Below, one piece after another: positions 24,610 through 33,092 of a stretch of 64,000 nt of DNA; within the stretch, counting starts at the first letter, position 1; each line of letters opens with the position of its first letter. This DNA is from Paenibacillus marchantiae (GTDB lineage: Bacteria; Bacillota; Bacilli; Paenibacillales; Paenibacillaceae), in assembly GCF_028771845.1 (NCBI RefSeq), contig NZ_CP118270.1, positions 4,030,001 to 4,094,000 on the forward strand, given 5' to 3'. The notes below the pieces were generated by a model. It saw only the letters and a program-made list of their open reading frames with translations. It was not told the DNA's origin and did not search any database. The position numbers and the translations under genes are program-made.

Positions 24610-25585
24610 TGAATGTCACCTCCTCTCCTGAAGAATTAGCAAGAAGAGTTGACATTTTGGATATGAAGTGTTTCCAGTTATTCTTGGTTTCAGGATTGGT
24701 TAAGAATTTCATGAGGTGCTGGCGGAAGCCACCACTAATTAAGATCAAGATAACAAACCTGTAGAACCATGGCCTATCGCTAAAAACGTTTATTTGGAAA
24801 TCCTCTTCTAGCTTTTGTATGAATCCACCTATGAGCGGTACGTTGTAGACATCCCCGTAATTTTCGACTAAATCTGACCAATACTCTTTAAGCAATGAGA
24901 TCAGCTTGTATGTTTCTTGGTAGTTCATTTCTTCGGAGTGCTTGACTGCATCGCGCCAGGTTTTCATCTGGAGCCAGCTATTAGCGTAATACAGAATGGA
25001 ATCATCCGTGAATTCGAACTCGATGGAGTTTTGTTGGTTAAAGCTATTAAATACATCCAAAGAAATGTTTCCGTTAGTGAATATTTCAGAGAAAAGTTTA
25101 CTGATTAGTACATATCGTTTGGCTGATTCCTGAGCTTCAATTTTTTGTTTTTCAATAGACTGCTTCGTAGGGCGTCCAACCGCTTTCGGTCTTTTCTCTG
25201 CTTCGTCGGCCACAATATCATCAATAATTTCACTATAATTAGTATTTTCAGTGTAGTTGGCGATCACTTTGAAATTATTAATGACTTCCGTGTGGAATTC
25301 AATAAGACGAGCTTTAAGCTTGTCCCATTGGATGGGAAAGCCCTTCCAGTACAAAATGAATATGTAGTCCTTCTGATGCTTATACAGGCTGCTGGATTTA
25401 AGTTTATCGATCAGTTCAATTGCTTCCAGAGTCCGTTCGTGATATTGAGTTTTTACACCACGAACATATCCCAGCCCAGTCTTATCGCTAACGATCAAAC
25501 CATATTCATAGTATCGTTCGAACATATCTGCACTAAGAACTATTTCCGTGTCTTGGGCTTGTTTTAGTATTTCTGCTTTTAACAT
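24602..25585 (-). CDS. Hypothetical protein (327 aa) with MerR-like N-terminus
   Basis: A 327-residue protein. I place the start at ATG 25585 (GAGGTGA upstream). The first 70 residues (ADMFERYYEYGLIVSDKTGLGYVRGVKTQYHERTLEAIELIDKLKSS) look like a MerR-type winged helix with its YxxxGL core. A linker rich in Lys and Glu follows (about 130-155). The C-terminal half is helical with one hydrophobic segment near residue 280 (PWFYRFVILILISGGF). I do not recognise the family. The gene overlaps the 41-residue membrane peptide gene, suggesting that the pair works together. Confidence 0.55.
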   Translation of the reverse strand: MLKAEILKQAQDTEIVLSADMFERYYEYGLIVSDKTGLGYVRGVKTQYHERTLEAIELIDKLKSSSLYKHQKDYIFILYWKGFPIQWDKLKARLIEFHTEVINNFKVIANYTENTNYSEIIDDIVADEAEKRPKAVGRPTKQSIEKQKIEAQESAKRYVLISKLFSEIFTNGNISLDVFNSFNQQNSIEFEFTDDSILYYANSWLQMKTWRDAVKHSEEMNYQETYKLISLLKEYWSDLVENYGDVYNVPLIGGFIQKLEEDFQINVFSDRPWFYRFVILILISGGFRQHLMKFLTNPETKNNWKHFISKMSTLLANSSGEEVTFNG

Positions 25586-25798
25586 TGTTATCACCTCTTG
25601 AAACCGATTGTAGCCTGTTCCCAAATTCAAAACAATGAAGGGTCTATGCGGAAATGAATTCGCTAGAAATATTTATGAAGATCATGAGATGTAAGGATTT
25701 TTTTTCTGAACATACAAACTGAGAATTCGTTATAATTAAGTCATAAGGGATTTAGGAGATTTGGTTAAAGAAGGATATCATCCTTTGAGGAGACTATT

Positions 25799-26847
25799 GT
25801 GTTAGCGAGGAAACGACTATTGGATAATATTAGAAAGAATCATCACTATGTTTCTCAATCGTATTTGAAAGCTTGGGCACATAATCATCATAGAATTTGG
25901 ACTTATCGGATATTAGTGTCACATAGTGCCGTTCCAGAGTGGGAGCAATCGTCAATTAGGAGTATAGCCAACCATCAGCATCTATTTACACGGAACATAA
26001 TGGGCAATGATTCTGATGAGTTTGAAAAATGGATGGATAAGGAAATCGAATCTCCAGCACAAATTGCTTTATCAAAAGCACGTTCGCACTCTGCTCTAAA
26101 TAAACATGAGCTGGAGCACTTACTGAGATTTGTTGCTCTCCACGATATTCGTTCTCCTGCAAGCTACATAGAACATTTAAAGCGCTGGGGGTTAGAGATG
26201 CCAGGGGTATTGTTGAGGGCGCAATGCAATCTGTGATAAGCAAAATTGAAGCTGAGCAGTATCGAACACATTCTTCAGTATCTGAGACGAATCCTGATTC
26301 TGAGATGATTCCTATGAGAGTAACAAAAGAAATTGAAGATAAGTCCGAAGTGGGGCTTTTAAAAACAGAGGTATTGTTAGGACGAGGGCTATGGTTGTTC
26401 TCTATTCGTCACTTACTTTCAAATACTTACAAGGTACTGAATAAGCACGTTTGGAGCATACTCCATGCTCCTGAAGGAATGGAGTGGATCACAAGCGACA
26501 ACCCTGTTTTGAAGTTAAATTACTACAAAGCAGGCTCCTACGATTTTAAAGGGGGGTGGGGAAACAAGGGGAGCGAAATCATTTACCCTATATCCCCAGA
26601 GCTATTATTATATACCCAGGTGGGCAACAACACCAGAATCAATACAGTTTCAAGAGAGTTAGCCACTGATCTGAATCGATTTATTGCTGAAAATGCTCAT
26701 CGTCATGTTTTTGGATCGAAGCCTATCGCTGAGATTAGTGAAATCCTACCAAGAACCGTAGACAAAGTAGCTTTCGATGATGAAAAGAGGGAGTGGGAGA
26801 CTTGGCATGCACGTCAAAAAGAGTCAGAAAAGGGATATCAGAAATGA
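25799..26847 (+). pseudogene. DUF4238 gene split by a one-base frameshift
   Basis: The N-terminal part (25799-26236) carries the DUF4238 signature NHHYVSQSYLKAW and IRSIANHQHLFTR; the C-terminal part is in the -1 frame (open through 26847) and contains the family's late motif EGMEWITSDNPV. The two join smoothly if one G is added to the GGGG run at 26203-26206, giving MPGGIVEGAMQSV across the joint and a protein of about 349 residues. The family is frequent in defence-rich mobile elements; its function is unknown. Either the gene is dead, or the base is missing only in the assembly. Confidence 0.75.
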
Positions 26848-27233
26848 CAGACTATGCATTGCTGCCATTTATTTAGATGATAATGATGCTGAGAATTTCG
26901 ACTAGTTTTGATAAAGAGACAAACAACTATCGAATGAGATATTCAAGGATTTTAAGCATAAGCGAGAATAGAGAAAGCCAAGGCGCCATAGTATTTCGGC
27001 TTCAGTAAGCTATTAATGTACGTACACTTATATCCATTGATTTCTCATGGCTCGCATATTATCAGTAACTTGATAAATATGGACGGAACGTTGTGTTGAG
27101 TCGTAATACTTTTACCCTTTTTAAAACGAGTAAAATGAGGGGAAGTAGATTCCAGATAAGTTGCCATGAAAGTTGAGATATGTGAAATTGTTAGTCAGTA
27201 TTGAGTCTTCTAACATAAACTGGGAGGATATTT
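26848..27233. other. Intergenic region upstream of Thoeris
   Basis: I see no gene or clear hairpin here. The promoter of the Thoeris locus should lie in it, but no strong -35/-10 pair stands out. Confidence 0.4.
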
Positions 27234-27746
27234 ATGTCATATCTAACATTCGACAAATTGAATAATATGTCTCAATCAATTCAGAAATCACTCAACGAAA
27301 ATTACCATTTCAGCACTTCTAATACTGTTTTTTTGTCCCATCGTCATGACGATAAAGAAGAAGTCAAGAAGGCAGTAGGATTTTTAGCACAATTTGGTCA
27401 AAAGACATATATTGATTGGCTTGACCATAGTATGCCTAGCCAGACATCTTCTGAAACGGCAGAAAAGCTGAAAGACAGAATAAATCGATCAAATAAATTT
27501 GTGTTGTTAGCAACACCTCGTAGCATTCAATCAATTTGGATTCCGTGGGAGCTTGGGCTTGCTGATGGTGTGAAAGGTCTTGATAGAATAGCGATCCTTC
27601 CGCTCATGTAAAAAGATACAAGTTGGGACGAAAGAGAATACTATGGTCTATACAATTATGTTGAACAAGTTGCTGATGGTCGATGGGGTGTTTTTAAACA
27701 AGGAGTAGAAACAGGTGTTACTTTGGAGAGTTGGTTAAATTCATGA
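27234..27746 (+). pseudogene. thsB: Thoeris TIR-domain gene with in-frame stop
   Basis: A TIR-domain gene directly upstream of thsA. The first 125 residues show the TIR core: NTVFLSHRHDDKEEV (strand A/box 1), a KTYIDWLD strand, KFVLLATPRSIQSIWIPWELGLADG with the catalytic-type glutamate, and the last core strand RIAILPLM. A TAA codon at 27609-27611 then interrupts the frame, but the same frame continues with plausible TIR tail sequence (DTSWDEREYYGLYNYVEQ...) to a stop at 27744-27746, 170 codons plus stop in all. One base substitution from a sense codon (for example TTA or AAA) explains the stop; it is not a homopolymer indel. In Thoeris, ThsB TIR proteins make a cyclic ADP-ribose signal upon phage infection. 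The truncated product keeps most of the fold, so activity is uncertain. Confidence 0.75.
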
Positions 27747-27763
27747 TTATAGGAGGGGCATTT

Positions 27764-29209
27764 ATGGATACAAATGTTGCAGAGTTTCTGAAAACTTATA
27801 AGACAGCTATTGAAGAATCTAATGCGGCTATATTTGCTGGTGCGGGTTTGTCCAAACCTGCTGGGTTCGTAGACTGGAAGGAATTGCTCCGAGATATTGC
27901 TGAAGAGATCAATTTAAATATTGATATAGAAAGTGACCTTATTGCGGTAGCACAATACCATGTAAATGAAAATGGAGGAAATAGAGGAAGAGTAAATCAA
28001 ACACTTATCGATGAATTCACTAAAGATGCTGAAATCACCGAAAATCATAAGATTCTGTCAAGGTTGCCTATAAATACATACTGGACGACCAATTACGATA
28101 CTCTAATTGAAGAAGCTCTAAAGAGGGAAGGTAAGAGAATAGACGCCAAAATAACCATTGAAAATTTAGCGACAACCAAAACAAATAGCGATGCCAAGGT
28201 TTATAAAATGCATGGAGACATTTCATTAGCTCATGAAGCAGTATTAACCAAGGATGATTATGAAAACTACAATAACAAGAGACAGTTGTTTACTACAGCG
28301 CTACAAGGAGATTTAGTTTCAAAAACAATGTTGTTCATTGGATTCAGCTTTGACGATCCCAACTTGGAATATATACTGAGTAGAATAAGGATTCTATTGG
28401 AACAAAATCAAAGGACCCATTACTGTTTTATGAAACAAGTGCAACGAGAGGACTTTGAGGAAGAATCGGAGTTTCTATATGCTCAGATAAAACAGAAATT
28501 GAAAGTTAATGATTTGAGAAGATACAGCATAAAGGTACTTTTGGTAAATCGGTATGATGATATTACTGCCATACTTAAGGAATTGGAGTTGCAATACAAG
28601 AGAAGAAATATATTTGTCTCCGGCAGCGCTACCGATTATGGAGATTGGGGAGAAAAACGTTGCTTAATGTTCTCTAGCAACCTCAGCAAAGCATTAATAA
28701 ACAACGGGAATAATATTGTAACTGGCTTTGGGCTTGGAGTGGGAAGTTGTGTAATCTCAGGAGCATTAGAAGAGATTTATAAGACTCGAAATCAGCGGGT
28801 AGAAGAACGTTTGATATCAAGACCGTTTCCGCAAAACAGTACTAGCCAGGTACCTATAAAGGATTTATGGACTATACATCGTAATAACATGATTCAAAAT
28901 GTTGGGATTTCAGTTTTTATGTTTGGTAATAAAATTGATGATGCAACAGGTAATGTTATCGATGCGGATGGCATGTTTGAAGAATTTGAAATAAGCTTGA
29001 TTCATGGGGGAATACCAGTCCCAGTTGGAGCGACAGGCTTTACAGCTAAAAAAATATGGGAGACTGTAATGAACAATTTTAATCAGTACATTCCAGATGC
29101 TGAACTTATAGATAAGTATCGACTGTTGGGAGATGCAAGCCAAACAGACGAAATTATGATAAAAACTGTAATTGAGATTGTGAATAAACTTGAAAAAAGA
29201 AAAAAGTGA
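27764..29209 (+). CDS. thsA: Thoeris effector ThsA (SIR2-SLOG NADase)
   Basis: A 481-residue protein that matches ThsA of Thoeris in layout and in many motifs known from Bacillus cereus MSX-D12 ThsA. The N-terminal SIR2 domain (about 1-285) has AAIFAGAGLS, NENGGNRGRVNQ, YWTTNYD with catalytic-type Asn110, YKMHGD with His150, and LVSKTMLFIGFSFDDPNLEYILSR. The C-terminal SLOG domain (about 286-470) has IFVSGSA, VTGFGLGVGS and VPVGATG, which bind the ADP-ribose-type signal. ThsA depletes NAD when activated, aborting infection. I choose ATG 27764 with the strong AGGAGGGG site at 27751-27758. It is flanked by TIR genes on both sides, the hallmark of the system. Confidence 0.93.
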   Translation: MDTNVAEFLKTYKTAIEESNAAIFAGAGLSKPAGFVDWKELLRDIAEEINLNIDIESDLIAVAQYHVNENGGNRGRVNQTLIDEFTKDAEITENHKILSRLPINTYWTTNYDTLIEEALKREGKRIDAKITIENLATTKTNSDAKVYKMHGDISLAHEAVLTKDDYENYNNKRQLFTTALQGDLVSKTMLFIGFSFDDPNLEYILSRIRILLEQNQRTHYCFMKQVQREDFEEESEFLYAQIKQKLKVNDLRRYSIKVLLVNRYDDITAILKELELQYKRRNIFVSGSATDYGDWGEKRCLMFSSNLSKALINNGNNIVTGFGLGVGSCVISGALEEIYKTRNQRVEERLISRPFPQNSTSQVPIKDLWTIHRNNMIQNVGISVFMFGNKIDDATGNVIDADGMFEEFEISLIHGGIPVPVGATGFTAKKIWETVMNNFNQYIPDAELIDKYRLLGDASQTDEIMIKTVIEIVNKLEKRKK

Positions 29210-29224
29210 TAAAGGGAGATAGTT

Positions 29225-29869
29225 ATGGCACGTAAAACATTCATTTCCTATAAATACAGTGAAGCTTGGCAAACACGAGATAAAATAATTAGTGCGCTTG
29301 GAGTAGACGCTCGTTACTACCAAGGTGAAACTAGTTCATCTCCGAATTTGATGGATAGGAAGACGGAGACTATTAAACACCATCTTAAGAACATGATATT
29401 TGATTCTTCAGTGACCATCGTTGTTATATCTCCCAATATGAAGCAGAGCAATTGGATTGACTGGGAGATTGAATACTCCCTGAAGGAGGTCACTAGAGGG
29501 GATAAGACCTCAAGAGTTAATGGTATTGTAGGAGTAATACAAAAAGATTATTATTTTGGCGGATATGGGTGGCTTCTAAATTCAATTACAAATTCCGATG
29601 GTTGTAGTTCAAGGAATATTGATAATAGTAAGTTGTATGACATCATCATTAAAAATCGTACAAATCTGAAAAGGCCTGTATATGTTTGTCCAACTTGTCA
29701 GAGTGTTAGTTCTTTAGATGGTTCATATATATCTTTGGTAACAGAAGATGAATTTATTTCTAATCCCAATATGTATATTGAAAATGCATTTGAAAAAAGC
29801 AAAAGAATTAATGATTTTGAAATCACCAAAACGATTAAAACTCAAAAAAATTGGTGGTCTGCTTGGTAA
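29225..29869 (+). CDS. thsB: Second Thoeris TIR protein (ThsB-like)
   Basis: A 214-residue protein of the ThsB-type TIR family (DUF1863-like), 15 bp downstream of thsA. Signatures: RKTFISYKYSEAW at the N-terminus, a middle SSVTIVVISPNMKQSNWIDWEIEYSL with the catalytic-type glutamate, then IVGVIQKDYYF. The C-terminal third adds a CPTC motif and a KSKRIND... tail, perhaps involved in sensing phage proteins. Multiple ThsB genes per locus are known for Thoeris and are thought to recognise different phages. This copy is intact, so the system may still work even if the upstream TIR gene is inactivated. AAAGGGAGATAG precedes ATG 29225. Confidence 0.88.
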   Translation: MARKTFISYKYSEAWQTRDKIISALGVDARYYQGETSSSPNLMDRKTETIKHHLKNMIFDSSVTIVVISPNMKQSNWIDWEIEYSLKEVTRGDKTSRVNGIVGVIQKDYYFGGYGWLLNSITNSDGCSSRNIDNSKLYDIIIKNRTNLKRPVYVCPTCQSVSSLDGSYISLVTEDEFISNPNMYIENAFEKSKRINDFEITKTIKTQKNWWSAW

Positions 29870-30038
29870 AATAAGAGAAATTTGAGAAAGAAAGCAGTAG
29901 TTTGATATATCTCTTTTTTGAGTGCAAAAAGGTCTATTTATGAAGGATAAACATGCAATCTCTTGTAGTAAAATTACTCTTTATTTGATATGATAAACGT
30001 ATACAATTTCATACAAAAAGTGAGAGTAACAAACTATA

Positions 30039-30257
30039 GATCGTATATGCAGAACCGGATCAATTCCACGCTGTACAGGAAGCATTTAAAGCTGCCGGTG
30101 TTACTGAGTTTACCGTAGCCGAGCTGACGATGCTTGCGCAAAACCATATTGAACTTCCAGAGGATGCACAAGCTCAGTTCGAGAAACTGCTTGATGCGCT
30201 TGAAGACCTTGAAGATGTTCAGCAAGTGTATCACAACGTAGAGTTCGTTTAAGCGAA
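30039..30257. repeat. Right attachment repeat (attR)
   Basis: Direct repeat of 8915-9133. The first 151 bp are identical and the later part carries the four differences listed for the left copy. Beyond the stop codon it continues into the native downstream region of yebC, including its terminator. Confidence 0.9.
30040..30252 (+). pseudogene. yebC: Displaced 3' fragment of yebC
   Basis: In-frame last 70 codons of yebC plus stop (from Ile in IVYAEPD to the end), without a start or promoter. It is a by-product of island integration, and its 3' part is probably the original chromosomal gene end. The encoded sequence differs from the intact gene at one residue (Leu for Ile) plus silent changes. 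Confidence 0.9.
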
Positions 30258-30291
30258 TTACACGAATTAAGCGAAACGTGATTCGATTGCC

Positions 30292-30337
30292 AAAAAGAGT
30301 GTCTAGCCAATCAACGGATTGGACAGACACTCTTTTT
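30292..30337. terminator. Original yebC terminator, bidirectional
   Basis: AAAAAGAGTGTCT (30292-30304) pairs with AGACACTCTTTTT (30325-30337), with an inner CCAATC/GATTGG stem. It now lies 21 kb from the functional yebC and also ends the convergent transporter operon. Confidence 0.9.
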
Positions 30338-30346
30338 ATTGTTCTC

Positions 30347-30835
30347 CTATGAATCGGATTGCAATGCACCAGGAGATTTTTTCGATTTTGCCGATTTGCT
30401 ACCGCCAAACTTGAACAACACGATACCGCCCACGATGACAAGAACGCCAAGAAGCTGGTTCCACGAGAATGGGATCTGCTCCAGTCCAAGCCATCCCATG
30501 GAATCAAACAGCAAGGCGAAACTTAACTGGGATGTAAGTACGATGGAGATCGCAAATGTGGGACCGAGCAGCTTCATCCCTTGAACGAGACAGAAGACCA
30601 CCCCAACACCGATGGCTCCGCTAAGCCAATACCAGGGCTGCATATGTTGGAAGCTGAACGTATTTTTGCCCTCCACCACTAGAGAAATCAGAAACGATGC
30701 AATAAACCCGGTGAAAAGCACCATCGTTGTCGTGGACCACGAGCCGGTACGTTCATTTACCTTACTATTAAAGATGGTCTGCAGACTGACAAGAGAACCT
30801 GCCAGTAACGCTAGTAAAATACCTGTAATGATCAT
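30347..30835 (-). CDS. DMT-family YdcZ-like (DUF606) membrane protein
   Basis: A 162-residue protein with five predicted membrane helices, resembling the YdcZ/DUF606 branch of the drug/metabolite transporter superfamily, in which half-size five-helix proteins pair up to form a transporter. The segments IITGILLALLAGSLVSLQTIFNSK and LGVLVIVGGIVLFKFG are typical ends of the repeat. The C-terminus is basic and serine-rich. AAGGAG precedes ATG 30835. It is the last gene of a three-gene unit with a Crp/Fnr regulator and a second YdcZ-like protein, its likely partner. Substrate unknown. Confidence 0.85.
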   Translation of the reverse strand: MIITGILLALLAGSLVSLQTIFNSKVNERTGSWSTTTMVLFTGFIASFLISLVVEGKNTFSFQHMQPWYWLSGAIGVGVVFCLVQGMKLLGPTFAISIVLTSQLSFALLFDSMGWLGLEQIPFSWNQLLGVLVIVGGIVLFKFGGSKSAKSKKSPGALQSDS

Positions 30836-30850
30836 AGGATAGAGATCTCC

Positions 30851-31549
30851 TTATTCATAGATGTTGTGACCCGCCACTTCTGCCAGACCTGCCCGATCTT
30901 TGACCATAATAAAGCCCTGATCCCGCATGATTAATCCATCTGCACACAGCTTCTGAATCACCCGATTCAAATGCCGATAACTCGTACCGATCAGATTCGC
31001 GATATCTGTCAAATTAAAGGCGTCCAGTTCTTCGTGGACAACAGTCCCCGCTTCTTCGGTAGAGATGGAGAGCAGATAGCTGGCTAATCGAACCTCGACC
31101 GGATACATCAGGTTGAAGTTGGAGAAGTTCGAATCAATGTAAAACTTGTGGGAAATAATTTTGAGTAAAAATTTCAACAGGGGTGCGTAATCGCTAGCGA
31201 GTTCAACTAACCATTGATAATGAATGCGTAGCATCACGACAGGTGAGACCGCTTGTACGGTGTTCACGATGTTACTCTCCCGAACGTACTCAATATCACC
31301 AACCACTTCAAGCGGTGTTTTAAAACAAAGAACGAGTGTTTTATCCTGTGGTGAGGTCGTGAAGATTTTGACTTTCCCCTCGACCAGCACATATAAATAT
31401 TCGGATGTTTCGCCTTCACGGCAGATTAATTCGCACTTCTCGAAGTGGCATAACGTCATATGCGGACGCAGGGGCTGGTAAAATACCGATTCGAGTTGAT
31501 ATTGTTTTAAATAGTGCAATAATTGATGCTCATTCTGAAACTCTTCCAT
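30851..31549 (-). CDS. Crp/Fnr family regulator (YeiL-like)
   Basis: A 232-residue transcription factor with an N-terminal cyclic-nucleotide-type beta-barrel (ICREGETSEYLYVLVEGKVKIF near residue 42) and a C-terminal winged helix (LTDIANLIGTSYRHLNRVIQKLCADGLI). I see no FNR-type four-cysteine cluster, so iron-sulfur oxygen sensing is unlikely; only two cysteines lie near residues 33-40. The start ATG 31549 has GGGGGTG upstream; a GTG four codons earlier is possible. Association of YeiL-like regulators with YdcZ pairs is recurrent in Firmicutes, and the flanking transporter genes are the obvious targets. Confidence 0.88.
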   Translation of the reverse strand: MEEFQNEHQLLHYLKQYQLESVFYQPLRPHMTLCHFEKCELICREGETSEYLYVLVEGKVKIFTTSPQDKTLVLCFKTPLEVVGDIEYVRESNIVNTVQAVSPVVMLRIHYQWLVELASDYAPLLKFLLKIISHKFYIDSNFSNFNLMYPVEVRLASYLLSISTEEAGTVVHEELDAFNLTDIANLIGTSYRHLNRVIQKLCADGLIMRDQGFIMVKDRAGLAEVAGHNIYE

Positions 31550-31583
31550 AACGTCTTTCACCCCCGACTATATACTCGACCAG

Positions 31584-32009
31584 CTACAGCTTCATAATAA
31601 TGACGCCCGTAACCATTAATGCTATACCCAGAAATTGCGGTAGTTTCATTTTCTGCTTCACAACACCAAACCATCCGTTACTGTCGACCAGAAAGGTCAG
31701 GAAAAGCTGTGCAATCAACAGGGCGGAGATCGTAAAAGTTACCCCAATTTGCTGGATTGCTGTGACTTCACTGAAAATAATCACTGCACCAAACGCGCCT
31801 CCCGCCAGGTACATGGGCTTCACTTGCTTCAATCCTTGCAGGTTGATGTCCCGCACGAATACAAGGATCAGAGCCGCCAGAATGAACCCGGTGAGTTGGG
31901 TAATGGTTGCGGCTTGCCAGGTGCCCATGTCCGTACTGATTCGGGTATTGGCAACCCCTTGCAGGGTAATGCATGCACCGCCTAATAGTGCAAAAATAAT
32001 TCCTCTCAT
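31584..32009 (-). CDS. DMT-family YdcZ-like (DUF606) membrane protein
   Basis: A 141-residue, five-helix membrane protein of the YdcZ/DUF606 family (MRGIIFALLGGACITLQGVANTRIS start; GWFGVVKQKMKLPQFLGIALMVTGVIIMK end). It is the first gene of the three-gene unit, with AAGGAGAG before ATG 32009. It probably forms a heterodimer with the product of 30347-30835, since paired halves in opposite membrane orientations are known in this superfamily. Confidence 0.85.
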   Translation of the reverse strand: MRGIIFALLGGACITLQGVANTRISTDMGTWQAATITQLTGFILAALILVFVRDINLQGLKQVKPMYLAGGAFGAVIIFSEVTAIQQIGVTFTISALLIAQLFLTFLVDSNGWFGVVKQKMKLPQFLGIALMVTGVIIMKL

Positions 32010-32177
32010 GGTTGTACTCTCCTTGTCGCGTCATTACTTCTTCGATTTCTATTAAATGATATATCCACTCGAAAAGCCAAGGACAAATGTCCTCAGCTCA
32101 GAAGTTATAGCATTTAGAGTACATTAAACCCTCTACAAAATCCAGACAGGACTCAGGATGGCTCGTCATTCTGAAGA

Positions 32178-32975
32178 TCACAATACTTGAAACACCGGTT
32201 GCTCACCAATAAAATGAACAGGCAATTCCGGGAAAGCTGTAGCCAATCTTTCAGACAAAAGCTTCATTCCGGAAGCCTCACTCTCGGCATGGCCGATCAT
32301 AAGAAGAGCCTTTTGTTTTCCTTGCTGCACAGCATCTCGTATGTACTCCGGTGTCTCCCATTCGAATCCTTCACCTGCGATAATCAGATCCAGCTCTTCC
32401 TGTTGAAGCAGAGGAATGGTCAGATTGCCGTTGCCTCGAAAACCTACAAGCACTGCTGCTTGTCTGCATACCAACCTTGGATCACCAGCCAGGCGTATAT
32501 ATTCGATTCCAAGCGAACGTTTAATATGTTCTGCAATAAGCTGAACTGTCATTCCTTCCGGAAAGGATAGAATGTCAGCTTCCGGTTTACGCTGTACCAC
32601 ATAAGGGGACCATCCTAATGCCTGAACCAATCCTTCCGTAATGCCATCCGGTTGAAAGCGGTGAATTGCATCATGGCAACGATAGATCGCAATTCCACCA
32701 TTATCGATTAGCGTTCTCTTGGTTTCATAGACCGGATCATCAGCCAGCCAATCGGTATGGCTATGATGGTTATAGAAGGGAGGTTCATGAGCGATAATTA
32801 GATTAGCTCCACGCTTTATGGCGTGCTCAATCACATGTTGTGTAGGCATAAAAGTTACAAAAACGCCTGTGACCGTTTGGTTGGGTGAACCCGTAATCAG
32901 TTGATCCACGGTGTGTTCAGGTAACTCAACATTTTCCGTGAGATGTTGTATAATGTCTTGAATCGTTATGTTCAT
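32178..32975 (-). CDS. Nif3-like dinuclear metal-centre protein
   Basis: A 265-residue protein of the Nif3/YqfO family (NGG1p-interacting factor 3-like), a toroidal hexamer with a two-metal site; the biochemical role is still debated (GTP cyclohydrolase-like hydrolase activity has been proposed). Metal-ligand motifs are IIAHEPPFYNHH near residue 65 and MIGHAESEASG near residue 225. The long YqfO insert domain is absent, so this is the short form. I choose ATG 32975 with a strong GGAGGAATT site; the longer frame starting at 33038 lacks one and adds a non-conserved stretch. Confidence 0.85.
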   Translation of the reverse strand: MNITIQDIIQHLTENVELPEHTVDQLITGSPNQTVTGVFVTFMPTQHVIEHAIKRGANLIIAHEPPFYNHHSHTDWLADDPVYETKRTLIDNGGIAIYRCHDAIHRFQPDGITEGLVQALGWSPYVVQRKPEADILSFPEGMTVQLIAEHIKRSLGIEYIRLAGDPRLVCRQAAVLVGFRGNGNLTIPLLQQEELDLIIAGEGFEWETPEYIRDAVQQGKQKALLMIGHAESEASGMKLLSERLATAFPELPVHFIGEQPVFQVL

Positions 32976-33092
32976 AGGTATAATTCCTCCAGTGACAGGA
33001 TATAGGATTAGTTTACCATTTTGAAGTAAGAACGGCACTTTAGATTAGACTTGCTAGATAGGGGAAAAGAGGTTATACTAACCAAAAGAAAC

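Larger units (their letters stand above)
8915..30257. mobile_element. Integrated genomic island (~21.1 kb) in yebC
   Basis: The element is bounded by direct repeats of the yebC 3' end and has a tyrosine recombinase 200 bp inside the left repeat. Its DNA is visibly richer in A and T than the flanks, and its gene content is phage-like and defensive: XRE repressors, tail fragment, HNH-like protein, DUF1643, SMI1/KNR4, E5-type toxin, DUF4238, Thoeris. I see no terminase, portal, capsid, relaxase or type IV secretion gene, so it is a decayed prophage, a satellite or a defence island that depends on other elements. Integration restores an intact yebC at the left end and leaves a 5'-truncated copy at the right. 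Confidence 0.88.

Noticed and set aside
8915..30257. Complete prophage or integrative conjugative element
   Set aside because: No terminase, portal, capsid, relaxase, coupling protein or secretion genes were found between the repeats.
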